Positions 48,885 to 57,791 of a stretch of 64,000 nucleotides of DNA are shown here, one piece after another. Position numbers and translations under genes: made by a program. The stretch covers positions 24,064-88,063 of the forward strand of contig JADFNB010000009.1 in NCBI GenBank assembly GCA_022563595.1. Reading direction: 5' to 3'. This stretch comes from Gemmatimonadota bacterium (lineage in GTDB: Bacteria > Gemmatimonadota > Gemmatimonadetes > Gemmatimonadales > GWC2-71-9). The notes beneath the pieces were generated by a model. It was given only the letters and a program-made list of their open reading frames with translations. It had not been told where the DNA came from and did no database searches. Position 1 is the first letter of the stretch. Every line of letters begins with the position of its first letter.

Positions 48885-49154
48885 ATGAGTAGAGACAAAC
48901 CCCCAAGAACGCGAGAATCCACTCCGAGTTTTCTCGAGCAGGCGCGCGACGAGCTGTTCAGCCACATCCTCCGCTGCGGCGTCCTCCAGGCGGTTCCGGA
49001 CGATCAGAAGGAGTGGTTTGACGATACAATGGAGTACCTGGCAGAGCGTTACGAGGGGCTGAGCGAAGCCCAACTGACCGAGATCCGCCGGCTCGGTGAG
49101 CGGTATTGCCAACCCGTCATCCAGCACAACGAGACGGTCGGCGCCCCCAACTAG
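48885..49154 (+). CDS. Small hypothetical protein
   Basis: 89 aa, soluble, helical (SFLEQARDELFSHILRCGVLQA, EWFDDTMEYLAERYEGLSEAQLTEIRRLGERYC). AAGGAG lies 10 nt upstream of the ATG at 48885. A sigma-70-like promoter precedes and a terminator follows (49191-49222), so it is a single-gene unit. I do not recognise the family. Confidence 0.75.
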   Translation: MSRDKPPRTRESTPSFLEQARDELFSHILRCGVLQAVPDDQKEWFDDTMEYLAERYEGLSEAQLTEIRRLGERYCQPVIQHNETVGAPN

Positions 49155-49190
49155 CGACTGCCACGCCACGATGTCGGCAGCGGCGTTCTG

Positions 49191-49222
49191 ACGGCGGGAT
49201 CACGGTCCCGCCGTTTCAGTTT
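49191..49222 (+). terminator. Rho-independent terminator
   Basis: A perfect 9-bp stem (49191-49199 with 49206-49214) and a 6-nt loop, followed on the plus strand by TTCAGTTTCT. Located between convergent genes ending at 49154 and 49234. Confidence 0.65.
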
Positions 49223-49233
49223 CTCAAGGTACA

Positions 49234-49689
49234 CTAGGGCCGGCGCATGCCCTGTCGCAGCCGCAGGCCGGCCGCGACCCGCACACCGCCACCCAGCCCG
49301 ACCTCCGCGAACCACCCCGATACCCGTCCCGGGCGCGACTCGACCCCCAGAACCAGCAACAGGTACTCGGCCGTATCTCGCTCGGTCAGTACGAGCGCGG
49401 CACCGGCGCCCCCGTAGACCGCCCACCCGTGTTGGCGGGTCGGTTCGAGGTGGAAACCCGCCAGAACCTCGGAGCGGGCCGCCAGCCGGCCGGTCGAACG
49501 ACCCAGGGCCGCCGCAATGGAAAGGCGCACACGCCCTCCGGGACGGACGGCGTAGCCAAGCCCAGCACCGAAGAACTTCTCCTCGGCGAACGTCGCCAGT
49601 GCGAAGAGCTGGCCGTCCCTCACCGTTTGGGCGGCCATATTGCCGTGTAGAACGGCGAGGGCCGCGCAGGCCACCAACGTGCTACGCAA
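49234..49689 (-). CDS. Exported beta-rich protein, probably outer-membrane associated
   Basis: 151 aa. The signal peptide MRSTLVACAALAVLHGNMAA is followed by glycine-rich amphipathic strands (FGAGLGYAVRPGGRVRLSIAAALG, WAVYGGAGAALVLTE, WFAEVGLGGGVRVAAGLRLRQG), typical of a small outer-membrane barrel. The start overlaps the OsmC gene by 8 nt. No family can be named. Confidence 0.65.
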   Translation of the reverse strand: MRSTLVACAALAVLHGNMAAQTVRDGQLFALATFAEEKFFGAGLGYAVRPGGRVRLSIAAALGRSTGRLAARSEVLAGFHLEPTRQHGWAVYGGAGAALVLTERDTAEYLLLVLGVESRPGRVSGWFAEVGLGGGVRVAAGLRLRQGMRRP

Positions 49690-50098
49690 TCTCGATCTCG
49701 TGCCGCACCAAGATATCAGGCGCGAGCGAGTGTACCACCGAACAGTACTTCTCGAGGGACAGGGTCACGGCCCGCTCCGCCTTGGCGCGGTCGAGTCCCT
49801 CGCCCACGATGACGAACCGGAACCGGATCTCGGTGAAGCGGCGCGGTTCTTCGTCCCGCCGCACGCCGGATACCTCGATGCGCAGCGTCCTCAGTGCGAC
49901 CCGCATTTTCTCCAGTATGGCGACGACGTCGGATCCGGAGCACCCACCGACCGCCAGGAGAAGTGTGAGCATCGGGCTCGGGCCTGCCTGCCCGTCACCG
50001 TCGACCGCGATCGCCGGTGTTTGAGGATTAGTGCCACGCCCCTCGAAGCGCATGCCGCCACCCATCCACTCGAGCACTACCGCGCGCTCGTCGGGCAT
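49682..50098 (-). CDS. OsmC-family peroxiredoxin-like protein
   Basis: 138 aa from the ATG at 50096-50098. The two OsmC cysteines are C53 (AVGGCSGSDVVAIL) and C119 (LEKYCSVVHSL), the latter in the typical Y/KYC(S/P)V motif. OsmC/Ohr proteins reduce organic hydroperoxides; this YhfA-like sequence may act on other thiol substrates. Cytoplasmic. It lies 5 nt after the CDP-alcohol phosphatidyltransferase gene and overlaps the next gene. Confidence 0.9.
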   Translation of the reverse strand: MPDERAVVLEWMGGGMRFEGRGTNPQTPAIAVDGDGQAGPSPMLTLLLAVGGCSGSDVVAILEKMRVALRTLRIEVSGVRRDEEPRRFTEIRFRFVIVGEGLDRAKAERAVTLSLEKYCSVVHSLAPDILVRHEIEIA

Positions 50099-50103
50099 CT
50101 CGA

Positions 50104-50649
50104 TTACTCCTCCTCTCGGGGCTTCAGTCCCACGCGCATGTAGTCGGCGATCGCATACACAGAGATCGCGGCCGTGGCCCATGCGAGAGGCCGTAGGAGA
50201 TCCGACTCCGCAAGGAAGGCCAGCAGTGTCAGCAACTGAAGCACCGTAACCGCTTTCCCCCCAGCACGAGCCGGCAGCGCCGCCGGCCGGCCGAGGACCA
50301 CCGTCGTGATAAATGCGAGCAGTGCTACTATATCACGCAGCAGTATGGCGACCACCTCGATCGGGTGGAGCACGTCGGCCGTCAGCACAACCATGAAAGC
50401 CGCCGCCATGAACAGCTTGTCGACGACCGGGTCGAGAACGGCCCCCGCCCGAGAGCCGCCGACTCGTCGAGCCAGAATCCCGTCGAAGTAATCCGTCGCG
50501 CCGGCGATCACGAGGACGGCCAGCCTGATGGCGGCATCCGGGTAAACGACGAACGCTGCCGCGAGCGGAAGTCTAAGCGCCGTAATGAGATCCGCTGATC
50601 GCCATAGCGGTTTCGCTTGCCGGGTGTGTGATGGATCGGTACCTTGCAT
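50104..50649 (-). CDS. CDP-alcohol phosphatidyltransferase (PgsA-like)
   Basis: 181 aa with four to six TM helices. The CDP-AP signature is seen in TDYFDGILARRVGGSRAGAV followed by LDPVVDK: all four catalytic Asp residues are present, but the stretch between AR and the conserved Gly is seven residues instead of the usual eight. The probable reaction is CDP-diacylglycerol plus glycerol-3-phosphate to phosphatidylglycerophosphate, although the substrate alcohol cannot be read from sequence. Its start is 35 nt from that of the divergent cNMP-binding gene. Confidence 0.85.
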   Translation of the reverse strand: MQGTDPSHTRQAKPLWRSADLITALRLPLAAAFVVYPDAAIRLAVLVIAGATDYFDGILARRVGGSRAGAVLDPVVDKLFMAAAFMVVLTADVLHPIEVVAILLRDIVALLAFITTVVLGRPAALPARAGGKAVTVLQLLTLLAFLAESDLLRPLAWATAAISVYAIADYMRVGLKPREEE

Positions 50650-50684
50650 TCAGTCGTTGCGCCCGTGTGCGGTCGGGGGGATTC

Positions 50685-51143
50685 ATGGAGCTGGAACTAA
50701 TCAAGGAGTCTGCGATCTTCGCCGACCTCACCGACGACGAGCTATCGCACATCACGGAGATCTGCGAAGAGCAGAAGTTCAAGTCCGGGGCGACGCTCTT
50801 CAAAGAAGGCGAGCCGGGGAACCGGCTCTACATCATCGCCGATGGCGAGGTACGCATCTCGCGTGACATTCCGGGGTCCGGTGAGGAAGCCCTAACCGTG
50901 CTCAAGAAAGGCGCCTGCTTCGGCGAGATGTCGGTCTTCGACCGGTCTGAGCGGTCGACGGACGCCATCGCGAACAAGGACTGTACGCTCATTACCATCA
51001 CGCGATCGGATTTCGAGATCATGCTCGATTTCAATCGCGACATCGCCTACAAGATTCTCTGGTCGGTCGTCCGGATGCTCTCGCAACGGTTGCGCGTCAC
51101 CAACGACAATCTGCGCTCGTTCCTGGCGATGTCGATGTTCTAG
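50685..51143 (+). CDS. Cyclic nucleotide-binding domain protein without an output domain
   Basis: 152 aa. A single Crp-type cNMP-binding beta-roll (FADLTDDELSHITEICEEQKFKSGATLFKEGEPGNRLYIIADGEVRISR, GACFGEMSVFDRSERSTDAIA) with the GEM..F..xxR phosphate-binding-cassette layout, and a C-terminal helix. The DNA-binding HTH of Crp/Fnr regulators is missing, so it acts by protein contact or as a nucleotide sensor or buffer. The ATG at 50685 follows CGGGGG; an in-frame ATG 57 nt upstream overlaps the divergent gene. Confidence 0.85.
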   Translation: MELELIKESAIFADLTDDELSHITEICEEQKFKSGATLFKEGEPGNRLYIIADGEVRISRDIPGSGEEALTVLKKGACFGEMSVFDRSERSTDAIANKDCTLITITRSDFEIMLDFNRDIAYKILWSVVRMLSQRLRVTNDNLRSFLAMSMF

Positions 51144-51221
51144 GGAACATCCCTCTTTCCGGAGTGTCCCACCGCATCACAGTCGCTCACCGAGGCCAAC
51201 TCCACAGCAAAGGTAAGAGCC

Positions 51222-52298
51222 GTGCAGGCCGCGTACAATAGCGCGCGCGCAATCATTCTCACATCGATCCTCGTATCGGCTGTCGCGTGCGGCGAGAATC
51301 CCACCGTCGGCCAGGTCGCCGTGCGCGTCGAGGTCTCACCTTCCGCCGACACGGTTGCGGTGGGGGAGGTATCGGCCCGGCTCTCGGCCACAGCCTTCAA
51401 CGTGCGGGACGAGCCCCTCCACGGCGCCCTCTTTACGTGGCGCAGCGACCAGCCGTTCATCGTGCAGGTCGACTCGCTCACGGGATCCGTCAGGGGCATC
51501 GCACCGGGGGTGGCGGCAATCACGGCCCGTACCGGGGCCGTCTTGGACACGGCCGAGGTCTTCGTACTCGACCTGTTCAGTCTGAGCTTGCCTTTGGATA
51601 CACTGCTGCTGGCTCCCGGCGACACGTTCACGATTCCCGTCAACCTGATCGTACGGGGAGGCGCCACACCGCCACAGGTGCGCTTCAGCGGTGGTGCAGC
51701 GGCCGTCGCCACGGTCGATCCCGCTACCGGTCTGGTGACGGCGGTCAGCACGGGCGTGGTTGGGTTCGAGGTGCGGGCCGATTCACTCGTCGCGACCGGT
51801 GGCATAGAGGTGCTCGTGCTGACGGATACGACCTTTGGGTTGGTCTATCTCCGGCTGAGCGGCGCCGCGACCCGCAGCGGTCGGCTCTCCTCCCGGGCGT
51901 TCAATCACCCGACTGACGACGCCGGCACCGCCTTCAACCTCAAGGCTCCCGGTCCTGGGCAGGAACTGCTCGCCATCCTTCTGACCGATTCGTTGGTCGG
52001 TCCGCGCGTGGACACCGTCGGCACGCTCGACCCCGCGGCACTCGACCCCGGGCAGGACGCGGTGTGCCTGCCACCTGTCTCATGGTCGTTCTACCGCGAT
52101 CCGGTGGGCACCACAGCGCTGTCACTGGCAGGCGGTCGAGTTAGCATCACCACGCTAACGCCGCTGGCCGGCGGAAGCGCTATCAGCGGGCGGTTCGACC
52201 TTACGCTACAGCGGACCGATATCGCGGGAGCGGCGGGTCAGATTCGCGCGCGTGGTACCTTCGTAGTACCGCTGATCAGCCTCGCCGCCTGCCCTTGA
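51222..52298 (+). CDS. Lipoprotein with BIG2 (bacterial Ig-like) domain
   Basis: 358 aa from GTG 51222. Lipobox LVSAVAC at about 17-23 makes it a lipoprotein. One BIG2 domain is clear (about 30-115: VRVEVSPSADTVAVGEVSARLSATAFN, FTWRSDQPFIVQVDSLTGSVRGIAPGVAAITAR), with a second, weaker one at about 120-200 (ATVDPATGLVTAVSTGVVGFEVRA). The C-terminal ~150 residues are unassigned. BIG2 domains are surface or periplasmic adhesion/scaffold modules. A monocistronic gene with no informative neighbours. Confidence 0.8.
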   Translation: MQAAYNSARAIILTSILVSAVACGENPTVGQVAVRVEVSPSADTVAVGEVSARLSATAFNVRDEPLHGALFTWRSDQPFIVQVDSLTGSVRGIAPGVAAITARTGAVLDTAEVFVLDLFSLSLPLDTLLLAPGDTFTIPVNLIVRGGATPPQVRFSGGAAAVATVDPATGLVTAVSTGVVGFEVRADSLVATGGIEVLVLTDTTFGLVYLRLSGAATRSGRLSSRAFNHPTDDAGTAFNLKAPGPGQELLAILLTDSLVGPRVDTVGTLDPAALDPGQDAVCLPPVSWSFYRDPVGTTALSLAGGRVSITTLTPLAGGSAISGRFDLTLQRTDIAGAAGQIRARGTFVVPLISLAACP

Positions 52299-52316
52299 AG
52301 TAGACCGTCAGCCTCT

Positions 52317-54902
52317 CTAGCCTGCGCCCCGCACGACGAATTCCGCCCGGCCCCCGGCGTCAAACAGTTCCCCGCTGACGCGCTTCACCGCGTCGGCGTC
52401 GACCGCCCGTATCCGATCCTCTACGTGAGCGAGTTCATCGAGCGTCCCGAGCAACCACCCATCGGCGATCTCGAGCGCCACGGCCCTGGCGTGTTGCCGT
52501 CGAATGGCCACTAGCCCCGCCGCGTAGTTGCGTGCCCGCTCGAGTTCCTCTTCGGCGATCGGCTCCCGCGTCAGGCGTTCCAGCTCTGCCAGCATGGCGT
52601 CGCGCGCTTCGCCTTCCCGCTCGGGAGAGGTGGCTATGTAGGTGAGCACCGCTCCGGCCCGATGTCGCAGCCACCCGCTGGCGTGCACGGTATAGGCCAA
52701 TGCACGCCGCTCGCGTAGCTCGTCGAACAACCTACCGGCGAGACCGCTCAAGACCGAGCAGACCACTGCAACTACGAACCGGTCGTCCGACGCGGCCGTC
52801 GGGGCGGGAAACGCCATCGCCAACGCCGTCTGTTGCTTGTCACGCGTTTCCTCACCTCGCCCCGGATTCCATACGGGGGGGTCCGTCGGCCTGCGGTAAC
52901 CGTCACCGCCCCAGTCGGCGAACACTCCCACCGCGCGCTCCAGCTCACGGGGTTCGCAGTCGCCGACCGCGACCACCACGGGACGGGTCGCGCGGAGCCG
53001 AGCGGCCCACTCGCGCAGCGCAGCGGGTCTCAGGCCGCGCACTTGATCGGGTTCGCCGAGCGCCGGGAGACCATACGGGTCGTCGGGGAATGCCTGATGC
53101 AGAGCCCCGTGCAGCGGATAATGGTACATGTCGTCGCGAAACCGCGCCGCGTCGTTCGCTTGGAGATCCCGCTCGATTTCCAGATCGGCATCAGCCAGCG
53201 TCGGGGCGAGCGCCACGTCGCGTAGTAGCAGCGCGGCATCCCGCGCCGCGTCGGCCTGCACGGTGATGGCCCAGCCCACCGTCTCGGGACCGACCGCCGG
53301 ACCGAGCGTACCACCCAGCCGTTCGGCAGCAGCGGCGAGTTCCTCCCCCTTCATGCCCGCCGCTCCACGCAATGCCGTTCGCGCCAACAGCCAGGAGATG
53401 CCGGCCGACTCGGCATTCTCGTAGTTCTTGAGACCGGGAAAATGCAACCCGAGCGCTACCAGCCCGACCCCCGGTTTGGTCTTTATCAGGAGGTCGGCGC
53501 CATCGCCCGGGACCTGGTAGATCCCATCCACGATCTGAGACGCCCGTACCTCTGACACGGCCAGGCCGGGAGAGTGTGTCCGGCTCGGGAGAGCCGCGGG
53601 CCCCGCGTGCGACGGTGCGCCGGGTGGCCAGCCGTCATCTGCCCAGGCGGCAGCCATCCGCTGCGGGACGTAGATCACCGCGCACGCCACGTCCGGTCGT
53701 AGGTACCGCTCGGCAATCCGGTGAACGTCATCCGCACTGACCTCCATGACGGCGTCGTAGTACTGGTCGGCCAGGCCGATGTCCCCCAACGCCTCGAACT
53801 GGGCCAGGAGCGCCGCGCGCCCGTCGGCCGACTCCAACCGGCGCGACCAACCGGTCGCGAACAAGGCGCGCGCCCGATCCAGCTCCACCTCATCGACCGG
53901 GCGATTCCCCAGGGCGGCGGCGAGTTGGAGCGATCGCGTGATCGCCTCCTCCAATCGGTCCGGATCGCTTCTCAGCGATAGCTCGAAGACACCAACGTCG
54001 ACGGGAGTGTAATGCGTGCATCCCACGTAGCTGGCGAGTCCCGGCGTGCGCACCGCCCGTGCCAGCCAGGATGCCCGTCCATCTCCGAGCACTATCGCGG
54101 CCATGTCCAGCGCCGGCGCGTCCTCATGCAGCGCTCCCTCCGTTCGCCATCCCACGGCGGCGAGCGGGCGCTCGACATCCCCGCGGAGGAGCCGCCGGAC
54201 CGCGAGCCGCTGGGACGGTTCGGGAGGCGAGCCCGGCACCTCGACCTCCGGCTGCTTCCAGTCACCATAGGCGCGCCGGGCCAGATCGAGTGCGTGTTCG
54301 ACATCCAGGTCCCCCGCGAGCGACACGATGACCTTGCCCGGCGTGTAGCGGGATGTGTAGTAACTCCGCAGATCGTCGGCGGTCAGCCGCCGCAACCCCT
54401 CCTCGGTCCCGATCCGCCAACGTTGCATGCGATGGACGCGGAACAGTAGCTGGTAGAGGGTCTCGCTCGTGACCGCGTCCGGCGAATCGAGCTTGCGTTT
54501 GGACTCCTGGACGATTACCTCGATCTCCCTAGACAGCTCGTCCGCATCCAACACCAAGTTGCGTAGTGCGTCCGCCTGCAGCACGATCGCCCGCTCGAGT
54601 CCGTCTTGCGCCGCCGGCACCACCGCGTAGTAGACGGTCTTGTCGTAGATGGTACCGGCGTTCAGGTATCCGCCGATCCGCTGTGTCTCACGCGCGAGCA
54701 TCCCCGGGCCCCGTTCGGGCGTGCCCTTGAAGAACATGTGCTCGAGCACGTGTGCGATCCCAACCCATTCATCGGGCTCGTCGAAATAGCCGGCTTTCAC
54801 GTGCGTGACGACCGCCACCGTCGAGGTGGTCCAGTCCCGTTCGACCAAAACCGTCAGGCCGTTGGGCAGCACCTCGCGTGCAACAGAGTCCGTCCACGTC
54901 AT
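52317..54902 (-). CDS. Two-module M16 family zinc metallopeptidase
   Basis: 861 aa from the ATG at 54900-54902; the frame is open for 124 codons upstream without homology. The N-terminal module has the inverted zinc motif HVLEH (HxxEH) in IAHVLEHMFFKGTPERG and the downstream Glu. The C-terminal module (about 430-861) has the M16C fold (FSGLAGRLFDELRERRALAYTV) but no HxxEH. One active and one inactive module in a single chain resemble pitrilysin-like or PqqL-type enzymes, whose clam shell degrades peptides. There is no signal peptide, so it is probably cytoplasmic. Upstream on the same strand is an ABC exporter gene pair. Confidence 0.9.
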   Translation of the reverse strand: MTWTDSVAREVLPNGLTVLVERDWTTSTVAVVTHVKAGYFDEPDEWVGIAHVLEHMFFKGTPERGPGMLARETQRIGGYLNAGTIYDKTVYYAVVPAAQDGLERAIVLQADALRNLVLDADELSREIEVIVQESKRKLDSPDAVTSETLYQLLFRVHRMQRWRIGTEEGLRRLTADDLRSYYTSRYTPGKVIVSLAGDLDVEHALDLARRAYGDWKQPEVEVPGSPPEPSQRLAVRRLLRGDVERPLAAVGWRTEGALHEDAPALDMAAIVLGDGRASWLARAVRTPGLASYVGCTHYTPVDVGVFELSLRSDPDRLEEAITRSLQLAAALGNRPVDEVELDRARALFATGWSRRLESADGRAALLAQFEALGDIGLADQYYDAVMEVSADDVHRIAERYLRPDVACAVIYVPQRMAAAWADDGWPPGAPSHAGPAALPSRTHSPGLAVSEVRASQIVDGIYQVPGDGADLLIKTKPGVGLVALGLHFPGLKNYENAESAGISWLLARTALRGAAGMKGEELAAAAERLGGTLGPAVGPETVGWAITVQADAARDAALLLRDVALAPTLADADLEIERDLQANDAARFRDDMYHYPLHGALHQAFPDDPYGLPALGEPDQVRGLRPAALREWAARLRATRPVVVAVGDCEPRELERAVGVFADWGGDGYRRPTDPPVWNPGRGEETRDKQQTALAMAFPAPTAASDDRFVVAVVCSVLSGLAGRLFDELRERRALAYTVHASGWLRHRAGAVLTYIATSPEREGEARDAMLAELERLTREPIAEEELERARNYAAGLVAIRRQHARAVALEIADGWLLGTLDELAHVEDRIRAVDADAVKRVSGELFDAGGRAEFVVRGAG

Positions 54903-54943
54903 GGTATGACTCGAATGGAATGGGTTGGCCGGCGGCCCGGAAT

Positions 54944-55648
54944 CTAACGCGCGGCGCCCATTGGCACGACGCGCACAGTCATCAACCCTATCGCGAACGC
55001 GATGGCGGCGTAGCCAAGAACCCAGCTCAACTCGCCCCAGGCAACGCCGGCGGCGTCGAAAAAACTGGCGGGAGGATCCGGAGGAAGTATCACGTTCATG
55101 ACGGCACCCAGGAACGACTCGTCCTTGGGATAGGCATGCCGCGCCAGATCTCCTAGGAGGAGCAGGAACATCCCCAGCACCCAATCGAGTCGGGTGAAGC
55201 GCGAGAAGGCGAAGATCAGGCTCCCGATAAACGCGAAGTACACCGCGGCGTCGAGGAACAGTGTTCCGGGCCACGCCGGACGCACGGCAACCGAGTAGAT
55301 GCCCGTGAGGGTGAGCAGCACGAGCTGGAAGCCAAGCAATGCGGCGACGAACGTCGCGGCGTAATAGCCGACCGGTGAGAGCGGCTTCACGAAGACGAAC
55401 CGATAGAACCCCGTCCGGAAGTCATGGCCGATCAGTCCGTAGCTCGCCACGAGGATCAGGAGCTGCGCCGTGTTTCGCAATCCCTGGCTCAGCAACACAG
55501 TCGGATCGAACTCCTCCCCGCCGGCGGCCTTGCGGGCCGCCACCATGACCGGCAACATCAGCACGACTCCGACGAGCAACATCGCTGCTCCGCGCCTCGC
55601 GAGATAGTCGGCGAGTAGCCGCGGGAAGTAGCGCAGGATCCGGATCAC
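54944..55648 (-). CDS. ABC-2-type transporter permease
   Basis: 234 aa, six hydrophobic helices (AMLLVGVVLMLPVMVA, LLILVASYGLIGHDF, YYAATFVAALLGFQLVLLTLTG and others). The GTG start overlaps the ATPase stop as GTGA, so the two proteins form one exporter. Resembles permeases of CcmA/NatA-like exporters; substrate unknown. Confidence 0.8.
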   Translation of the reverse strand: MIRILRYFPRLLADYLARRGAAMLLVGVVLMLPVMVAARKAAGGEEFDPTVLLSQGLRNTAQLLILVASYGLIGHDFRTGFYRFVFVKPLSPVGYYAATFVAALLGFQLVLLTLTGIYSVAVRPAWPGTLFLDAAVYFAFIGSLIFAFSRFTRLDWVLGMFLLLLGDLARHAYPKDESFLGAVMNVILPPDPPASFFDAAGVAWGELSWVLGYAAIAFAIGLMTVRVVPMGAAR

Positions 55649-56556
55649 GCTTCCCCTACCGCCTCCCGGAACGCCGCTTCGAGACGGCTCTGCTCGGGAT
55701 ATAGCGCCCGCACTCTGCCACCCGCATCGAGCAACCGGCGTAGCCCCTCATTGACCTCGTCCAACGTCCCGCGGACGATATAGCTGATCTCTCGGGCCGC
55801 GTCGGAGCGCCGCACCGCCGGAAAGAACGCGGCCAGATCGGGAAGATCGTTCGCCAGCACGAGCCGGTAGTCGGCAGCACCCACGTGGAGCGCCGCGTTG
55901 TCGGCGATGCGTGACAGGCGTCCACGGTCGAGGATGGCGACCCGGTCTGCCAGTCGTTCCAGCTCGTCGAGATTGTGCGACGCGATGATGATCACGCGAT
56001 CGGATCGTCGCAACTCACCGACGATATCCCGGAATCGCTGCGTCCAGATCGGATCGAGTCCGTGTGTCGGCTCGTCCAGGACGACGATGGACGTGTCGCT
56101 GAGGAGCGCTTGGGCGAGTCCTAAGCGCTGCAGGTTTCCCTTCGAGAGCTGTTTGACGCGCTTTGCTCGATGCTCGCCGATACCGAGCCGTTCGATCACG
56201 GCATCGACGCGCACCCGCACGTCCCGGCCGCGGATTCCCTCGAGCACGGCGTAGCGTCGCAGCGCACCCGCTACGCTCCACCATGCCGGAATCTGGACCA
56301 GCTCTGACAGGTAGGTCACGCCTCGCGTCTCGACAAATCGACGGGGCCGCAATCCGTCCAGCGTGATGCGCCCGCCGCTCGGGCGGAGGTAGCCGAGTAT
56401 GATGGCCAGGAGGGTCGTCTTGCCGGCCCCGTTGGGGCCTGCAATCCCGAGCACCTCACCACGGCTGATCGTGAGCGAGAGGTCGTCGAGAGCCTGAACC
56501 GATCGCCTGCGGAGCGGCGAGCGATAGGTCTTCGAGATGTGTTGGAGTTCGATCAA
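55645..56556 (-). CDS. ABC transporter ATP-binding protein
   Basis: 303 aa from the TTG just after the TPR gene's stop; a second TTG 16 codons upstream is possible. Walker A GPNGAGKTT, signature KQLSKGNLQRLGLAQALL, Walker B SIVVLDEPTHGLD, H-loop IIASHN. The signature Ser-Lys-Gly is typical of drug/lipid-export ATPases. A C-terminal extension of about 85 residues has no ATPase motif. It works with the overlapping permease. Confidence 0.87.
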   Translation of the reverse strand: MIELQHISKTYRSPLRRRSVQALDDLSLTISRGEVLGIAGPNGAGKTTLLAIILGYLRPSGGRITLDGLRPRRFVETRGVTYLSELVQIPAWWSVAGALRRYAVLEGIRGRDVRVRVDAVIERLGIGEHRAKRVKQLSKGNLQRLGLAQALLSDTSIVVLDEPTHGLDPIWTQRFRDIVGELRRSDRVIIIASHNLDELERLADRVAILDRGRLSRIADNAALHVGAADYRLVLANDLPDLAAFFPAVRRSDAAREISYIVRGTLDEVNEGLRRLLDAGGRVRALYPEQSRLEAAFREAVGEA

Positions 56557-56561
56557 CGCGG

Positions 56562-57674
56562 CTAACGGATGATCTTCAGCAGGCCGGCTGCCGCGCTGCC
56601 GCAAACGAACGCCTCTGCATCGGTTGCCGGGATGGCAACGCCGGTCTCCATCACGCTGCGGCGCGAGACGTGCTCCATATACCCTACGAGAGATTCCCCC
56701 ACCCAGTGGGGGTCGTCATTCTGCATCTGCATGACGATCTCCTCCCAGGTACCCGTGTAGCTCAGGCCGCCCCGCGTGGTCACGCGGTGCTGCCCGGAGG
56801 TACGCCGTCGCATCCCATCCAGCTCCATCAGCAGCGTTCCGAACAGCTCGAGCTGCATCGGGTCGCGCACGGTCCCGTCGGGCTGCGTCGCTTCCAGCTC
56901 ACTGAGCAGCTGGTCGATCGCGTCCGTTTCCCCGACCAGGTCGACCAGGCGCTGGGTCCAGGGACCGAGTTCCGGATCCTGCGCTGGCAGGCCGTAGATT
57001 GATTTCTTCAGTTCAATCAGACGCCACACCGCGAGCTGGTCGACGTGGTCGGCGGGGCCGATCCGATCGAAGTGGAAGAGCGCGGCTTCGAACTCGCCTC
57101 GATCGTAGTACATGTTGCCGAGGTATACCCGGGCTTCTGCGTGAGTGGAGTCCAGCTCGAGTGCGCGGCGGAGCAGGCGGATGGCCTCCTCTTCCTCTCC
57201 CAGGCGGTGCGCGGCGAACCCGAGACAGGCCATCACCTCCGAGGACTCGGGATGAGACTCGGCGGCGATCTGGAAGAAGCGGCGTGCCGCTGCGACCACG
57301 CCTTCCCGAAACAACGCCCGGCCGGCCTGGAGTATCAGGTCGTGATCATCACTGTACCCAAGCACCAGAACGCGATCGAAACTGTTGATCGCGCGCCCCA
57401 CCTCGCCGAACTTCAGCAGCGTCTCACCGTACCCCACGAGCGCATCCTCATGCTCAGCATCCAAGTCTAGCGCGTCCTCGAAGCTCCGCCGAGCCCAGAT
57501 GTATTCCTCGCGCACGAGCCGCGCGTAGGCAAGACCGACATGAAGCTCGGCAGAGAAGGGGTATACGTCGAGCCCGTCACGCAACACGCCGAAGGATTCG
57601 TCGAAACGGCCTTCGTTATAAAGTTGATGCGCCCGCTCGGCATAATCCTCAGAACTGAGGAAAGGGTCCGGCAT
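56562..57674 (-). CDS. Tetratricopeptide-repeat protein
   Basis: 370 aa, cytoplasmic (no signal). About six TPRs in residues 8-215 (AHQLYNEGRFDESFGVLRDGLDVYPFSAELHVGLAYARL, then AHRLGEEEEAIRLLRRALELDSTHAEARVYLGNMYYDRGEFEAALFHF). The C-terminal ~150 residues contain conserved-looking MQNDDPHWVGESLVGYMEHVSRRS. TPRs are protein-interaction scaffolds. It is 5 nt upstream of the ABC ATPase, so an accessory role to that exporter is plausible. Confidence 0.83.
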   Translation of the reverse strand: MPDPFLSSEDYAERAHQLYNEGRFDESFGVLRDGLDVYPFSAELHVGLAYARLVREEYIWARRSFEDALDLDAEHEDALVGYGETLLKFGEVGRAINSFDRVLVLGYSDDHDLILQAGRALFREGVVAAARRFFQIAAESHPESSEVMACLGFAAHRLGEEEEAIRLLRRALELDSTHAEARVYLGNMYYDRGEFEAALFHFDRIGPADHVDQLAVWRLIELKKSIYGLPAQDPELGPWTQRLVDLVGETDAIDQLLSELEATQPDGTVRDPMQLELFGTLLMELDGMRRRTSGQHRVTTRGGLSYTGTWEEIVMQMQNDDPHWVGESLVGYMEHVSRRSVMETGVAIPATDAEAFVCGSAAAGLLKIIR

Positions 57675-57699
57675 TCGCGGGACTCCCGGTGAGGTTGTG

Positions 57700-57753
57700 C
57701 AAGAATAAAACGCGCCGCGAGATCGCACAAGCCTTGCTGCGTTCGCGGCGCGT
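57700..57753 (-). terminator. Strong Rho-independent terminator
   Basis: A perfect 11-bp stem (57710-57720 with 57743-57753), followed on the minus strand by TTTTATTCTT. It ends the NTF2-like lipoprotein gene at 57792 and precedes the TPR gene. Confidence 0.75.
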
Positions 57754-57791
57754 CTCCGAACTGCTGTTACGGCAGTGGATTGCGAGCCCGG

